Shown here: in pieces, positions 41,348-50,663 of the stretch
How positions within the stretch are numbered: the stretch's first letter is position 1
Layout: each line of letters begins with the position of its first letter
NCBI RefSeq assembly: GCF_001667265.1
Contig: NZ_LZHW01000057.1
Location: 1-56,860 of the forward strand
Length of the DNA: 56,860 nucleotides
From: Mycobacterium sp. ACS4331
Lineage (GTDB): Bacteria > Actinomycetota > Actinomycetes > Mycobacteriales > Mycobacteriaceae
Reading direction: 5' to 3'
Program-made: the position numbers and the translations under genes
Notes under the pieces: model-generated
The model's database searches: none
Told to the model about the DNA's origin: nothing
The model's input: only the letters and a program-made list of their open reading frames with translations

Positions 41348-41452
41348 TCCGCGACCCGTTCAGATGTCCCCAAGTATGGACGTTGCGTTCGACTCGCCCG
41401 ATGTTGCGGTCGGCGTGTCGAGCGTCACGAGACTGATCCGTGACCAAGCGGC

Positions 41453-41947
41453 TCAGGTGGCCTTGAAATCGTCGGGCGACACACTGTCGAGGAACTCCTT
41501 GAACTTCTCCACCTCGTCCTCGCGAACGGGCCCCGAGGACTCCTCGTCGGTCTCATCGGGGATCAGCAGACCGGCCTCCGCCAGCACCGCCTCCTCGACG
41601 TAGATCGGCACCCCGACCCGCAGCGCGATCGCCACCGAATCCGAGGGCCGCGCCGAGACCGTGATGTCGCGATCGAAGACCAGGTCGGCGTAGAAGGTGC
41701 CCTCCTGAAGATCGACGATGCGCACTTCCTTGAGCGAATGCCCCAGCGCGGCAATGAGATCCTTGATCAGGTCGTGCGTCATCGGCCGCGCCGGCTCCAC
41801 GCCCTGCTGTTCCAGGGCGATCGCCGCAGCCTCCGGCTGCCCGATCCAGATCGGCAGGTACCGATCCCCCGTGGTCTCCCTCAGCAGCAGTACCGGCTGG
41901 TTCTGCGGCTGCTCAACACGAATGCCGACCACACGAACTTCACCCAT
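41453..41947 (-). CDS. Bifunctional nuclease domain protein (DUF151, Rv1829-like)
   Basis: A 164-residue DUF151/BFN-domain protein: 'VVGIRVEQPQNQPVLLLRETTGDRYLPIWIGQPEAAAIALEQQG', 'MTHDLIKDLIAALGHSLKEVRI' and 'FYADLVFDRDITVSARPSDSVAIALRVGVPIYV' are the family core. The C-terminal ~35 residues are acidic. Family members in plants have RNase/DNase activity; in bacteria the role is unresolved. The ATG at 41947 has GGAGGG about 9 bases upstream and gives MGEVRVVG; an ATG 13 codons earlier is less likely. It lies 48 bases after the MerR gene in the garA cluster. Confidence 0.88.
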   Translation of the reverse strand: MGEVRVVGIRVEQPQNQPVLLLRETTGDRYLPIWIGQPEAAAIALEQQGVEPARPMTHDLIKDLIAALGHSLKEVRIVDLQEGTFYADLVFDRDITVSARPSDSVAIALRVGVPIYVEEAVLAEAGLLIPDETDEESSGPVREDEVEKFKEFLDSVSPDDFKAT

Positions 41948-41995
41948 CAGCGTCTGCCCTCCGCATGACCGCAATGCCACGGTCAACTCTAGTCC

Positions 41996-42742
41996 TCACC
42001 GCTGCAGTACGTCGCGCACCGCCGACTTGATCAACGACGTGTGCAGAGTGATCGCCAGTGCAGCCACCTCCCGCGCCAGATCGTCGGCACGGTCCCGGGC
42101 GCCGGCCTTGTCGGCCTTGACCAGCGGGCCCGCGATCTGGGCGATGAGGTCCGACTGCCGGTCGGCTGCCGACCGGAATGCCCGCAGGTGTCGAGGTTCG
42201 ACGCCGTAGTCGGCCAGCGCGCGCGCACACTGCAGGATCACCACCGCGTGTTCGTCGAAGAACACCGCGGTGGCGCTCCTGAAGATCGGTGTGACCACGC
42301 CGGCCTTGAGCAGCGCGCCGAGCAGTTCGTCGGTCTCGGCTCCGTCGCCGCCCGCCTGCTCGAGGACGTCCTCCCGGGTCAACCGCACCCGGTGGCCGAC
42401 GCCGGATTCGGGTGCCTCCGGCCCGTCGGCGACGAGTCGAGGCACCACATACGGTGACCCGGTGCTCGGCAGCTCGCCGTCGGGTTGGGCGTCCAACTGG
42501 GCCTTGATGACCTTCAACGGCAGGTAGTGATCGCGCTGCGCGGTCAGGATGAAACGCAGACGCGCGCAGTCGTAGGCCGTGAACCGCCGATATCCCGACG
42601 CCGAGCGCTGTGGCGTGACCAGCCCCTCGGCTTCCAAGAATCGAATCTTGGAGATGGTGACGTCCGGGAAATCGGGTCGCAGCAGATCCAGTACCGCTCC
42701 GATCGACATCCCGGCGAGCGCGGGAGTATCGGGTGCGGTCAC
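41996..42742 (-). CDS. MerR-family regulator (Rv1828-like)
   Basis: A 248-residue MerR-type regulator. '[43 protein letters not shown]' is the DNA-binding domain, followed by the dimerisation helix '[26 protein letters not shown]'. The C-terminal half is helical and differs from metal-sensing MerR proteins. It corresponds to Rv1828. Its GTG shares the G of the garA stop (TAGTG), so it is translationally coupled to garA. Confidence 0.9.
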   Translation of the reverse strand: MTAPDTPALAGMSIGAVLDLLRPDFPDVTISKIRFLEAEGLVTPQRSASGYRRFTAYDCARLRFILTAQRDHYLPLKVIKAQLDAQPDGELPSTGSPYVVPRLVADGPEAPESGVGHRVRLTREDVLEQAGGDGAETDELLGALLKAGVVTPIFRSATAVFFDEHAVVILQCARALADYGVEPRHLRAFRSAADRQSDLIAQIAGPLVKADKAGARDRADDLAREVAALAITLHTSLIKSAVRDVLQR

Positions 42743-43221
42743 TAGCCCTCTGGTCCCCCGTCGTCGGCCTTCGGGCCGGTGAGGAACACCAGACGGAACT
42801 TGCCGATCTGGACCTCATCGCCGTTGGCGAGCACGGCTGAGTCGACCGGTTCGCGGTTGACGTAGGTGCCGTTGAGGCTGCCCACATCCACCACCTGGAA
42901 CTCGTTGCCCTCCAGGCGGAACTCGGCATGCCGCCGGCTCACGGTGACGTCATCGAGGAAGATGTCGCTGTCGGGGTGGCGCCCCGCCGACGTGGTGGCC
43001 TGATCCAGCAGGAACCGCGAACCGGCGTTGGGGCCCCGCTTGACGACCAGCAGCGCCGAGCCGGCCGGGAGTCCTTCGACTCCGGACACGGTGCCCTCGC
43101 CGCCGGTCGCGGCCGGTGCGTCCAGTTCGTTGAGGAAGTCCGCCCGGAAGACTGACGTCGTCTCCACGGTGAGTTCCTCAGATGACTTGTCCGCGCCCGA
43201 ACCGCTGTCTTTTTCCGTCAC
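42742..43221 (-). CDS. garA: FHA-domain metabolic regulator GarA
   Basis: A 159-residue forkhead-associated protein. The N-terminal motif ETTSVF holds the adjacent threonines phosphorylated by PknB/PknG, and the FHA core is '[27 protein letters not shown]' and '[18 protein letters not shown]'. Unphosphorylated GarA inhibits 2-oxoglutarate decarboxylase and glutamate dehydrogenase and activates glutamate synthase; phosphorylation makes GarA bind its own tail and releases the enzymes. The GTG at 43221 (VTEKDSGSG) lies after GAGGAG; the longer frame to 43281 is not conserved. Gene order gcvH-garA-MerR is as in M. tuberculosis. Confidence 0.97.
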   Translation of the reverse strand: MTEKDSGSGADKSSEELTVETTSVFRADFLNELDAPAATGGEGTVSGVEGLPAGSALLVVKRGPNAGSRFLLDQATTSAGRHPDSDIFLDDVTVSRRHAEFRLEGNEFQVVDVGSLNGTYVNREPVDSAVLANGDEVQIGKFRLVFLTGPKADDGGPEG

Positions 43222-43375
43222 ACGCTGCTCCTCACAGGCTGCTTGTGGCGATATCGCCGGTGAAACTTGATCCACCCTCACGTCTCGTGCCGTCGCGCAC
43301 TTCGACGTTACCGTGCGACGGGCGTCGATGTGCCCGGCACGCCAGAAAGGATGCTGGCAGGCACCCTAACAACAG

Positions 43376-43771
43376 TCACTCGGTGAGTGTGGCGCGGTAG
43401 GCCTCATCGTCGAGCAGATTCCCTGCCGCGGCGTCGAGGTCCGCCTGCTCGACCTGCAGGTCCAGCAGCCATCCGGCGCCGTACGGATCGGAGTTGACCA
43501 AGTCCGGGCTCGCCTCCAGATCACCGTTGACGGCAATCACTTTGGCCGACACCGGCGCGTACAGGTCGGACACCGATTTCGTGGACTCGACTTCACCGAA
43601 GGTGTCACCAGCGGTCAGCTGCGCACCGACATCGGGGAGCTGGACGAAGACCACATCGCCGAGGGCCGACTGGGCGTAGTCGGTGATGCCCACCCGCACG
43701 GTGCCGTCGCCGGTGCGGCGGACCCACTCATGCTCGGTGGTGTACTGCAGATCAGAGGGGACCTCGCTCAC
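43376..43771 (-). CDS. gcvH: Glycine cleavage system H protein
   Basis: A 131-residue lipoyl carrier protein that shuttles the aminomethyl group between P, T and L proteins. It opens '[14 protein letters not shown]', and the lipoylated lysine is K65 in '[14 protein letters not shown]'. Length is normal. It is followed by garA after 154 bases and preceded by the DUF881 gene with a hairpin in between. It is not under the gcvP riboswitch. Confidence 0.96.
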   Translation of the reverse strand: MSEVPSDLQYTTEHEWVRRTGDGTVRVGITDYAQSALGDVVFVQLPDVGAQLTAGDTFGEVESTKSVSDLYAPVSAKVIAVNGDLEASPDLVNSDPYGAGWLLDLQVEQADLDAAAGNLLDDEAYRATLTE

Positions 43772-43804
43772 GACGCTCCTGACGTTGAATCGACTGACGG
43801 TTGG

Positions 43805-43823
43805 GTGGCGGTGTGGCCGCCAC
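43805..43823 (-). terminator. Small hairpin after the DUF881 gene
   Basis: GTGGCGG and CCGCCAC form a 7-bp stem with a 5-base loop, 6 bases past the DUF881 stop and 33 before the gcvH start. It may separate the pgsA-DUF881 transcript from gcvH. No T-run. Confidence 0.4.
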
Positions 43824-43829
43824 GACTGC

Positions 43830-44624
43830 TCACTTGACGGGCTGAGCGTATTGGCGCGGTTTCGGTTGTCGCAACAACGTGATGTCGACGTGGTCGGACT
43901 GCTCGACCGTCATCGTCCCGCCGACCCGTTCGATGCTGTCGACCGCCCCGCCCGGGATGTTCATCGCCGCCGCCAGAGTCGGCGGATCACCAATGGCCGC
44001 AACGGTATACGGCGGTCCAAGGGTGACACCGTCGACCTGCAGCGCGCCGGGCGACCCGGTGATCCAGGTGTCGACGCCCACACGGACACCCCGGTCGGAC
44101 GATGTGATCTCTATCGCTTCGGCGCCGGCGGCGCGCAGTTCGTTGACGACGTCGAGCATCGGCTCGGGCGCCACGCCCCGGACCGGGTCGTCGATCCGGA
44201 TGACCACGCCGGGACCCGTCGCACCGACCGTTCCGGCCAGGATCGACAGGGCGGCCAGCCGGGCCCGCGCGTTGTCGATCGCGGCCTGATCCGAGCTGCC
44301 TGAGGCCTGCAGCGATGCCAGGGTGCGCTGAAGCTCGACGACCTCGGTGTTCAGCGCCGCCTCCCGCTGCTGCAGCGAGTCGAGCAGCACCAGCAGATCT
44401 GCGGGGCGTGCGGACTCCAGGGAGTCACCGGAGTCGGTGCGCCGGACCTGGGTGGCGATCGCCACACCGAGCACGACGCACAGCAGCACCGCGAGCGCGC
44501 CGAACAGCAGCTGCCGCCGCGACGACGACGTGCCGACCGCAGCGTCGGGCATCTCGTGCCGGCCGTGCTCGGGCTCCGGCGGTGGATCCGGCGGCTCGGC
44601 GGTGATCGGCGTCTCGTCGGTCAT
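43830..44624 (-). CDS. DUF881 membrane protein (Rv1825-like)
   Basis: A 264-residue protein with a hydrophilic N-terminus, one membrane helix near residues 37-57 ('[22 protein letters not shown]'), a coiled-coil-prone segment (~65-105, '[24 protein letters not shown]') and a C-terminal DUF881 domain ('[11 protein letters not shown]', '[27 protein letters not shown]', '[15 protein letters not shown]'). DUF881 proteins are anchored, outward-facing proteins of unknown function linked with septal/envelope genes. The ATG at 44624 lies 1 base after the Sbp stop; a longer frame to 44741 runs through the Sbp gene and is rejected. Confidence 0.85.
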   Translation of the reverse strand: MTDETPITAEPPDPPPEPEHGRHEMPDAAVGTSSSRRQLLFGALAVLLCVVLGVAIATQVRRTDSGDSLESARPADLLVLLDSLQQREAALNTEVVELQRTLASLQASGSSDQAAIDNARARLAALSILAGTVGATGPGVVIRIDDPVRGVAPEPMLDVVNELRAAGAEAIEITSSDRGVRVGVDTWITGSPGALQVDGVTLGPPYTVAAIGDPPTLAAAMNIPGGAVDSIERVGGTMTVEQSDHVDITLLRQPKPRQYAQPVK

Positions 44625-44625
44625 G

Positions 44626-44958
44626 TCAGGCTCCGAACAGGCGGCGGCGCAGCGCCGCGGCGTTGCCGAAGATGCGGATGCCGAGCACCACGATGATCGC
44701 GGTGGACAGCTGGGTGCCCACCCCGAGTTGATCGCCGACATAGACGATCAGGGCCGCGACCAGCACGTTGAAGACGAACGAGACGACGAAGACCTTCGCG
44801 TCGAAGATGTGCTCCAGATAGGCCCGCAGCCCGCCGAAGACCGCGTCGAGGGCCGCGACGACGGCGATCGGCAGATAGGGCTCGACGAACTCCGGCACGC
44901 TCGGTTGGAACACCAACCCGAGCACGATGCCGACCACCAATGCGGCGATGCCGATCAA
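44626..44958 (-). CDS. sbp: Small basic protein Sbp (DUF1290) membrane protein
   Basis: A 110-residue membrane protein of three hydrophobic helices: 'MIGIAALVVGIVLGLVF', 'FVEPYLPIAVVAALDAVFGGLRAYL' and 'VFVVSFVFNVLVAALIVYVGDQLG', with 'GIRIFGNAAALRRR' at the end. This is the Sbp/DUF1290 family, found beside DUF881 genes near cell-division loci in Gram-positives; its function is unknown. The start is TTG at 44958 with GGGGGAG upstream. The gene sits between two DUF881 genes. Confidence 0.85.
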   Translation of the reverse strand: MIGIAALVVGIVLGLVFQPSVPEFVEPYLPIAVVAALDAVFGGLRAYLEHIFDAKVFVVSFVFNVLVAALIVYVGDQLGVGTQLSTAIIVVLGIRIFGNAAALRRRLFGA

Positions 44959-44986
44959 TATCGCTCCCCCTGCACCCCGACCATCA

Positions 44987-45892
44987 TCATCCCTTCTGTC
45001 TGGCGAACACGACGTCGCGACTCACACCCGCGGGCACCGAGATTCCGTCGCCGGAACTGACTGTCACTCCCACCCCGTAGGACGTCTCCAGCAGCCGCAG
45101 ACGCTGCAGACCCGTGCTGCGCTCGAAATTCTCCCGCATGGTGTTCGGCGGGCCGATCGCGGCGATCGTGTACGGGCTGCTGATCGGGCTGTTGTCGACC
45201 AGGATCGCGCCGCCGGCCTGCCGGATCGTGACGTGTGGGCCCACCCTGACCCCACCGACACTGATCGCCTCGGCACCGTCGGCCCACAACGAGTTCACGG
45301 TGAGCTGCAGATCGCGGTCGAGGATGACCTGCTGGCTGCCCGGCAGTCGCTGCTTGGAGACATCGGTCAGGTCGCGCCCCATACCCGGTTCGGTGACGGT
45401 GACCGTCAGGCCCGGGCCGATCAGCGCGGTGCTGCCGGCGGCCAGACTGACGCCGTCGAGGTCGTCGAGCAGCTTCTGGCCCTCGGCGCCGTCGGTGAGC
45501 TTGCGGCGGGCCAGGTCGTCGACCTCGGCCGCCAGGGCGTCGCGGCGGTGCGCCAGGTCGTGGGTTGTCGCCGCGGCGGCCTTCACCGAATTCGCCAGAC
45601 CACGCTGGGTCGCCGACACGCCGGGTGCGGTGGACCGAGCCTGCGCCATCGCTGCGGCGAAGACCGCGGCGATCAGCAGTGCCGCAAGCGCCTGCCACAC
45701 CCAGTCGACGCGACGGCGCGCACCGGTGCGTTCGCGTTCGGCCGCCGCGGCGGCGTAGCCGGGGTCGAGATGTTCGGACAGCAGCGAACGCAGCAGCGAC
45801 GGAACGGGCAGCTTCTTTACCTGTTGAGCCTGATTGGCCGACAGTCCGGCGGCCGGTTCGTAGCCGCCCAGCGCCCGGTCGGGGGTGCTCAC
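44987..45892 (-). CDS. DUF881 membrane protein (Rv1823-like)
   Basis: A 301-residue paralogue of the DUF881 gene at 43830. A cytoplasmic N-terminus (~65 residues) precedes a membrane helix near residues 66-84 ('[21 protein letters not shown]'), a helical linker ('[27 protein letters not shown]') and the DUF881 domain ('[12 protein letters not shown]', '[24 protein letters not shown]', '[16 protein letters not shown]'). The GTG at 45892 overlaps the pgsA stop by 4 bases (GTGA). The two paralogues flanking Sbp suggest a membrane complex. Confidence 0.86.
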   Translation of the reverse strand: MSTPDRALGGYEPAAGLSANQAQQVKKLPVPSLLRSLLSEHLDPGYAAAAAERERTGARRRVDWVWQALAALLIAAVFAAAMAQARSTAPGVSATQRGLANSVKAAAATTHDLAHRRDALAAEVDDLARRKLTDGAEGQKLLDDLDGVSLAAGSTALIGPGLTVTVTEPGMGRDLTDVSKQRLPGSQQVILDRDLQLTVNSLWADGAEAISVGGVRVGPHVTIRQAGGAILVDNSPISSPYTIAAIGPPNTMRENFERSTGLQRLRLLETSYGVGVTVSSGDGISVPAGVSRDVVFARQKG

Positions 45893-46491
45893 AGCCCCGC
45901 CTTCGACACCTTGGGCAGCCGCCGGACCACCAGGCCCAGCTGGGCCACGTAGAGCACGAACGACCACAGGTACATGCCGATGCCCCAGATCAGGAAGCCC
46001 CAGCCGACGGCGCCGATCACGTGGCTCCACAACGCATCCCACTGTCCGAGCAGGATCAGGGGGAATCCCGACATGAGCGCGAAGGTGGCGGCCTTGCCGA
46101 TGTAGGTCACCGGCAGGGCGGACAGTCCGCGGCTGCGCAGCACCGGCAGCATGGCCGCCAGCGCGGCGTCGCGCACGATCAGCACGCCGATCACCCACCA
46201 CGGGATGATCCCCGCGATCGCGAAGGACACCGGGATGACGACCATGTACAGCCGGTCCACGGCCGGGTCCAGCAGTTCACCCAGCCGTGACGACTGATTC
46301 ATCACGCGGGCGATCTTGCCGTCGGCCCAGTCCGACGCTCCGCTGATCATCAGCACGGCCACGGCGGGCCCGTAGGCGTGCTCGTTGAGCAGAAGGTGGA
46401 CGAACACGCCGATCAGGACGAGCCGAACGACGCTGAGCACATTCGGCACGGTCAGCACCCGATCGCGCTGATCGGGCAGCTCGGCGTCCAT
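45889..46491 (-). CDS. pgsA2: CDP-alcohol phosphatidyltransferase (PgsA2-like)
   Basis: A 200-residue membrane enzyme with about five helices. The full CDP-alcohol phosphotransferase motif D(x2)DG(x2)AR(x8)G(x3)D(x3)D is present: D54, D57, G58, A61, R62, G71, D75, D79. It transfers a phosphatidyl group from CDP-diacylglycerol to an alcohol; it is the Rv1822 type, usually annotated as CDP-diacylglycerol-glycerol-3-phosphate phosphatidyltransferase or a cardiolipin-synthase-like paralogue, and the exact acceptor is not settled by sequence. It is the first gene of the pgsA-DUF881-Sbp-DUF881 operon, 24 bases downstream of secA2. Confidence 0.9.
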   Translation of the reverse strand: MDAELPDQRDRVLTVPNVLSVVRLVLIGVFVHLLLNEHAYGPAVAVLMISGASDWADGKIARVMNQSSRLGELLDPAVDRLYMVVIPVSFAIAGIIPWWVIGVLIVRDAALAAMLPVLRSRGLSALPVTYIGKAATFALMSGFPLILLGQWDALWSHVIGAVGWGFLIWGIGMYLWSFVLYVAQLGLVVRRLPKVSKAGL

Positions 46492-46515
46492 GCCGCCTAG
46501 ATTAATCCGGTTGGG

Positions 46516-48885
46516 CTACCGGAAGACCCCGGGCAGGCTCAGCGCCGAGAGCGTGTCGTCCTTGAGCGGGTTGTCGTGCACCATGTACGTCCACGTCGAG
46601 GTGGGCCGCGCCAGCTTCGACAGGTCCAGCCCGGGCTCCTCGTCGAGCAGGTTGGCGGTCTCGAACGTCTGCTGGCCGGCCTCGATCGCGTCGGCGGCCA
46701 GGGAGGCGAACGCGTCGACGGCCATCCGGTGGAACTCGTCGAGCGGGTTCTGCCTGCCCAGGGCACGCAGGTGGATGCTCTCCCGGATGTCGGCGAGGTA
46801 GGCCTGGTGATCGGCCCAGCCGCGGTCGAGGTGGTACAGCATGATCAGTCGGCAGATCCGCTCCAGCTCGTCCTCGGACAGCGTCTCGGCCAGCTCCTCG
46901 TACCGTTGCGGCGACAGCTCCTTGAGTTCGTCGCGCGCGGCCGTCGTCGACAGCAGCGTGTTGCGGCGCTCGACGATGATGGCGCGCTGCTGCGCGATCA
47001 GCTGGTTGTAGCGCCAGGTGTTGGCGTGCACCTCCAGCAGGCCACCCTCGGCGATGCGCTGGGCATGGTCGATCAGGTCCGCGGCCTTGGGACTCAGGAT
47101 CCGTCCCTCGTCGTCGGTGTCGGTGGGCAGCTTGCCGGGATCGAGGTGCGAGACCACGACCTCGTCCTGCCAGCTCGCGAAGAACACCGACGAGCCCGGG
47201 TCACCCTGGCGGCCCGCGCGGCCGCGCAACTGGTTGTCGAGGCGTTCGGTGTTGTGGCGGCCGGTGCCGATCACGTGCAGACCGCCGAGTTCGACGATCT
47301 TGTCGTGGTTCTCCTCCTCCGAGCCGCCGAGCCTGATGTCGGTGCCGCGGCCGGCCATCTGCGTGGAGACCGTGACCGCCCCCAGCTTGCCCGCCTCGGC
47401 GATCACGGCGGCCTCCTCGGCGTCGTTCTTCGCGTTGAGCAGCACCGCCGGCACACCGCGCTTGACCAGGCGTTCGTGCAGTTCCTCGGATTCGGCGACG
47501 TCGTGGGTGCCGACCAGGACGGGTCGGCCCGTCTCGTGCACCTCGATGATGTGGTCGATGATCGCATCGGTCTTGGCCGCGGCCGTGATGTAGACGCGGT
47601 CGACCTCGTCCTCGCGGATGTTGGGGGTGTTCGGCGGAATCGGTGACACGCCGAGCTTGTAGAACTGGCGCAGCTGTTCACCGGCGGCCAGCGCGGTGCC
47701 GGTCATCCCGCACACCGTGGGATACCGGTTGATCACGGCCTGAACCGTGATGGTGTCGAGCACCTCACCGGTCTCGGTGGTCTCGATCCCCTCCTTGGCC
47801 TCCACCGCGGCCTGCAGGCCGTCGGGCCAGCGCTGCAGCTGTGCGATCCGGCCCCGGGAGGCGTTGATCAGCTGAACGGCGCCGTCGCGCACGATGTAGT
47901 GCACGTCGCGCTGCAGGAGCACGTGGGCGTGCAGGGCCACGTTGATCTCGGTCAGCGTGGTGCCGACGTGTGTCTCGGAGTAGAGATCGATTCCGCCCAG
48001 GGCCTTTTCGACCTTCTGCGCACCCACCTCGGTGAGGTGGATGTTGCGCTTGTCGGCGTCGGTCTCGTAATCGACGTTGGGCGTCAGCGAGCCGACGAGC
48101 TCGACGATCTCGAGTCGCGGTGTCTCCCGGTGGGTCGTACCCGCGAGCACCAGCGGGACCAGGGCCTCGTCGACGAGCACCGAGTCGGCCTCGTCGATCA
48201 GCGCAACGTCGGGGTTCGGCGACACCAGGTCCTCGACATCGGTCACCAACTGATCGCGCAGGACGTCGAAACCGATCTCGTTGACCGACGCATAGGTCAC
48301 ATCGCGGCCGTAGGCGTCTCGGCGTTCGGCCGCCGTCGACTCCTCGGTGATCCAGCCGACCGTCAGGCCCATCGCCTCGAACAGCGGCGCCATCCATTCG
48401 GCGTCACGGCGGGCGAGGTAGTCGTTGACCGAGATGACGTGCACGTGCCGCCCGGCCAACGCGTAGCCCGCCGCGGCGATCGCACCGGCCAGGGTCTTGC
48501 CCTCGCCGGTGGCCATCTCCACGACGTCTCCGGCCAGCATCCGCAGCGCGCCCTGCAATTGGACGTCGAACGGGCGCAGGCCGGTCGAGCGGTCGGCGGC
48601 CTCTCGGGCGATCGCGAGGAACTGCGGGATGTCCGACGCGTCGGCGAGGTCCTCGAGGACCAGAAGCTGGGCGGCCTTGCGCAACTGCTCGTCGTCGAGG
48701 TCGGCGGCCTTGGCGTCGAACTGCGCCGACGCCTCCACCTCCGCCATCGAACGCGCCTGGTTCTTGTCGGTGCTGGCGCCCAACAGCTTCCAGAATCGCC
48801 CACTGAAGCGCCCGGGCTTCACACCGGAGTTGCCGCCTTTGGACTCGGCCTTGGACCTGTTCTCTGTCTTGGAGCTACGTGCCAC
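46516..48885 (-). CDS. secA2: Accessory secretion ATPase SecA2
   Basis: A 789-residue SecA paralogue that exports a small set of proteins together with SecYEG. Walker A is '[15 protein letters not shown]', Walker B is '[19 protein letters not shown]', and the second motor domain contains '[18 protein letters not shown]' and '[11 protein letters not shown]'. Compared with SecA1 it is shorter and lacks the C-terminal zinc-binding tail. The GTG at 48885 ([11 protein letters not shown]) is preferred to the ATG at 48966: TACCGT (48897-48892) then fits a -10 element exactly 6 bases before the start, giving a leaderless mRNA. It corresponds to Rv1821. Confidence 0.93.
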   Translation of the reverse strand: MARSSKTENRSKAESKGGNSGVKPGRFSGRFWKLLGASTDKNQARSMAEVEASAQFDAKAADLDDEQLRKAAQLLVLEDLADASDIPQFLAIAREAADRSTGLRPFDVQLQGALRMLAGDVVEMATGEGKTLAGAIAAAGYALAGRHVHVISVNDYLARRDAEWMAPLFEAMGLTVGWITEESTAAERRDAYGRDVTYASVNEIGFDVLRDQLVTDVEDLVSPNPDVALIDEADSVLVDEALVPLVLAGTTHRETPRLEIVELVGSLTPNVDYETDADKRNIHLTEVGAQKVEKALGGIDLYSETHVGTTLTEINVALHAHVLLQRDVHYIVRDGAVQLINASRGRIAQLQRWPDGLQAAVEAKEGIETTETGEVLDTITVQAVINRYPTVCGMTGTALAAGEQLRQFYKLGVSPIPPNTPNIREDEVDRVYITAAAKTDAIIDHIIEVHETGRPVLVGTHDVAESEELHERLVKRGVPAVLLNAKNDAEEAAVIAEAGKLGAVTVSTQMAGRGTDIRLGGSEEENHDKIVELGGLHVIGTGRHNTERLDNQLRGRAGRQGDPGSSVFFASWQDEVVVSHLDPGKLPTDTDDEGRILSPKAADLIDHAQRIAEGGLLEVHANTWRYNQLIAQQRAIIVERRNTLLSTTAARDELKELSPQRYEELAETLSEDELERICRLIMLYHLDRGWADHQAYLADIRESIHLRALGRQNPLDEFHRMAVDAFASLAADAIEAGQQTFETANLLDEEPGLDLSKLARPTSTWTYMVHDNPLKDDTLSALSLPGVFR

Positions 48886-48897
48886 AGGTTTACGGTA
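48885..48897 (-). promoter_or_regulatory. Possible leaderless promoter of secA2
   Basis: On the minus strand TACCGT (48897-48892) is followed by 6 bases and GTG (48885-48883). No ribosome-binding site precedes the GTG. The spacing fits transcription starting at the start codon. Confidence 0.45.
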
Positions 48898-48998
48898 CGC
48901 GGTGCACCCCCGCGGCCTGCGGTGTCCTCTGTCAGCGAAAGAGGATTCACCGCGAGATTCGGCCACCTGAATCCAGGGTTGCCGCCATACTCTCTGCC

Positions 48999-50603
48999 GT
49001 GTCCCATACCCCCGTCCTGATCGCCGGAGCAGGCCCCGTCGGCCTCACAGCAGCCATCGAACTGTCCCGCCGCGGCGTGACCTGCCGCGTCGTCGACCCG
49101 CTGACCACACCACCCCAGTACGCCAAGGCCGTCGGGGTCCAGCCCCGAACCCTCGAGGTCTTCGAGGCGATGGGCGTGCTGCCGGAGATCCTCGACGCGG
49201 CCATCCCGATGCGCGGCCAGGTCGTGTACGTCAACGGGGAGAAGGCCGGTGAGGCCGTGCTGTCGCTTCCCGACGGCGCGCCGTACTGGTTCGCCAACCT
49301 CCCGCAGTACGAGACCGAGCGGATCCTGCGCGACGAGTTGTCCCGGCGGGGCGTGGTCATCGAACGCGGCCTCGCGGTGTCGGCCTTCGAGCAGGACGAC
49401 ACCGGGGTGACCGTGCAGATGTCGGACGGGAGCTCGGTGCGGGCGGGCTATCTCATCGGCGCCGACGGGGCACACAGCACCGTGCGCAAAGCCCTGGGCC
49501 TGACGTTCGACGGCGGCGCGTTCGAGGAGCAGTACCTGCTCGGCGACGTCGAGGTGGACTGGTCGGTGCCGACGGGGTTCGTGGTGCGTTCGATGCATCA
49601 GACCGATGGCCGGACCGACGATCTGCTGGTCTGCGTCCCCCTGCCGGGTCGCAAGCGTTACCGCATGACGATGACGGTGCCGCGCGACCTCGCGCTGGCC
49701 AGTGCCGACGGCGACGGCGTCGCGCATGGTTTCGAAGGCGACCGCACACCTGACCTCGGGCACATCCAGGCGGTGCTCGACCGACTCTCCCCCGAACCGA
49801 CCACGGCCCGAAATCTGCGGTGGTCCTCGGTGTTTCGCATCAGCCACCGCATCGCCGACGCATACGGCCGAGGCCGGGTCTTCGTCGCCGGCGATGCGGC
49901 GCACATCCACCCGCCGACCGGCGGGCAGGGCATGAACACCGGAATCCAGGACGCCCACAATCTGGCGTGGAAGCTCGCTCTCGCGGTGGACGGCGCGGCG
50001 GCCCCGGGCCTGCTGGACAGTTACGACGCCGAACGCCGCCTCGTCGGCGAGGAGGTGGTGGGCCGCACGGTGCAGAGCGCCCGCCGGGGCATCGGCGCCG
50101 ACTCGGACGACCCCGAATTCGTCATGGCGCGGGAGGCGCAGCTGCTGATCGACTACGGCGCGAGCCCCATCGTGAACCGCACGCAGGATCCGGTCGACTG
50201 GCGCGCGGTGGCGCCGGGCAGACGTGCACCCGACGTGCGCGGCCTCACCAGGGATCTGGTGACCGGACCGGTCCGGTTGTTCTCGGTGCTCACCGGTCTG
50301 CAGCACACCCTGCTGATCCACGTCGACGGGACAGCGGACGTCGAGGGCGTCGAGGCCCTGGCCGACGCCGCGTCGCGGGCCGCCCATGGCCGGTTGGCCA
50401 CGTATCTGGTGGCCGCGCCGAATGCCGACGTCGGCGACACCACGCTGCCGGTGTTGCGTGACACGGGCCAGGGGTTCGCGGCGGCCTACGGCGCCCGCGG
50501 GACAGCCGTATATCTGGTGCGCCCGGACGGGTACCTCAGTCATGTCGCCGATCACCTGGACCACGAAAGCCTCACCGCACAGTTGGCTTTGATCGTCGGC
50601 TGA
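48999..50603 (+). CDS. Class A FAD-dependent monooxygenase (aromatic hydroxylase type)
   Basis: A 534-residue flavoprotein hydroxylase of the PHBH/MhpA type. The FAD turn is '[20 protein letters not shown]' (residues ~8-27), the DG motif is '[14 protein letters not shown]' (~155) and the GD motif is '[36 protein letters not shown]' (~288-322). A C-terminal thioredoxin-like domain (~390-534) is typical of the longer members. Aromatic compounds or polyketide-like phenols are typical substrates; the real one is unknown. The GTG at 48999 has a TACTCT -10 candidate (48988-48993) immediately upstream and no ribosome-binding site. It stands where M. tuberculosis has ilvG, between secA2 and the Rv1819c homologue, so it is a lineage-specific replacement. 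Confidence 0.9.
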   Translation: MSHTPVLIAGAGPVGLTAAIELSRRGVTCRVVDPLTTPPQYAKAVGVQPRTLEVFEAMGVLPEILDAAIPMRGQVVYVNGEKAGEAVLSLPDGAPYWFANLPQYETERILRDELSRRGVVIERGLAVSAFEQDDTGVTVQMSDGSSVRAGYLIGADGAHSTVRKALGLTFDGGAFEEQYLLGDVEVDWSVPTGFVVRSMHQTDGRTDDLLVCVPLPGRKRYRMTMTVPRDLALASADGDGVAHGFEGDRTPDLGHIQAVLDRLSPEPTTARNLRWSSVFRISHRIADAYGRGRVFVAGDAAHIHPPTGGQGMNTGIQDAHNLAWKLALAVDGAAAPGLLDSYDAERRLVGEEVVGRTVQSARRGIGADSDDPEFVMAREAQLLIDYGASPIVNRTQDPVDWRAVAPGRRAPDVRGLTRDLVTGPVRLFSVLTGLQHTLLIHVDGTADVEGVEALADAASRAAHGRLATYLVAAPNADVGDTTLPVLRDTGQGFAAAYGARGTAVYLVRPDGYLSHVADHLDHESLTAQLALIVG

Positions 50604-50648
50604 GCAGTCGCTGCGCTCGTCTGCGCGGCTGCACCCAGCATGTCGGGG

Positions 50649-50663
50649 TAGGTTGCCGGGGTG
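50649..50663 (+). promoter_or_regulatory. Leaderless promoter of the BacA-like ABC transporter
   Basis: TAGGTT (50649-50654), six bases, then GTG (50661). There is no ribosome-binding site, so the mRNA is probably leaderless. Confidence 0.55.
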
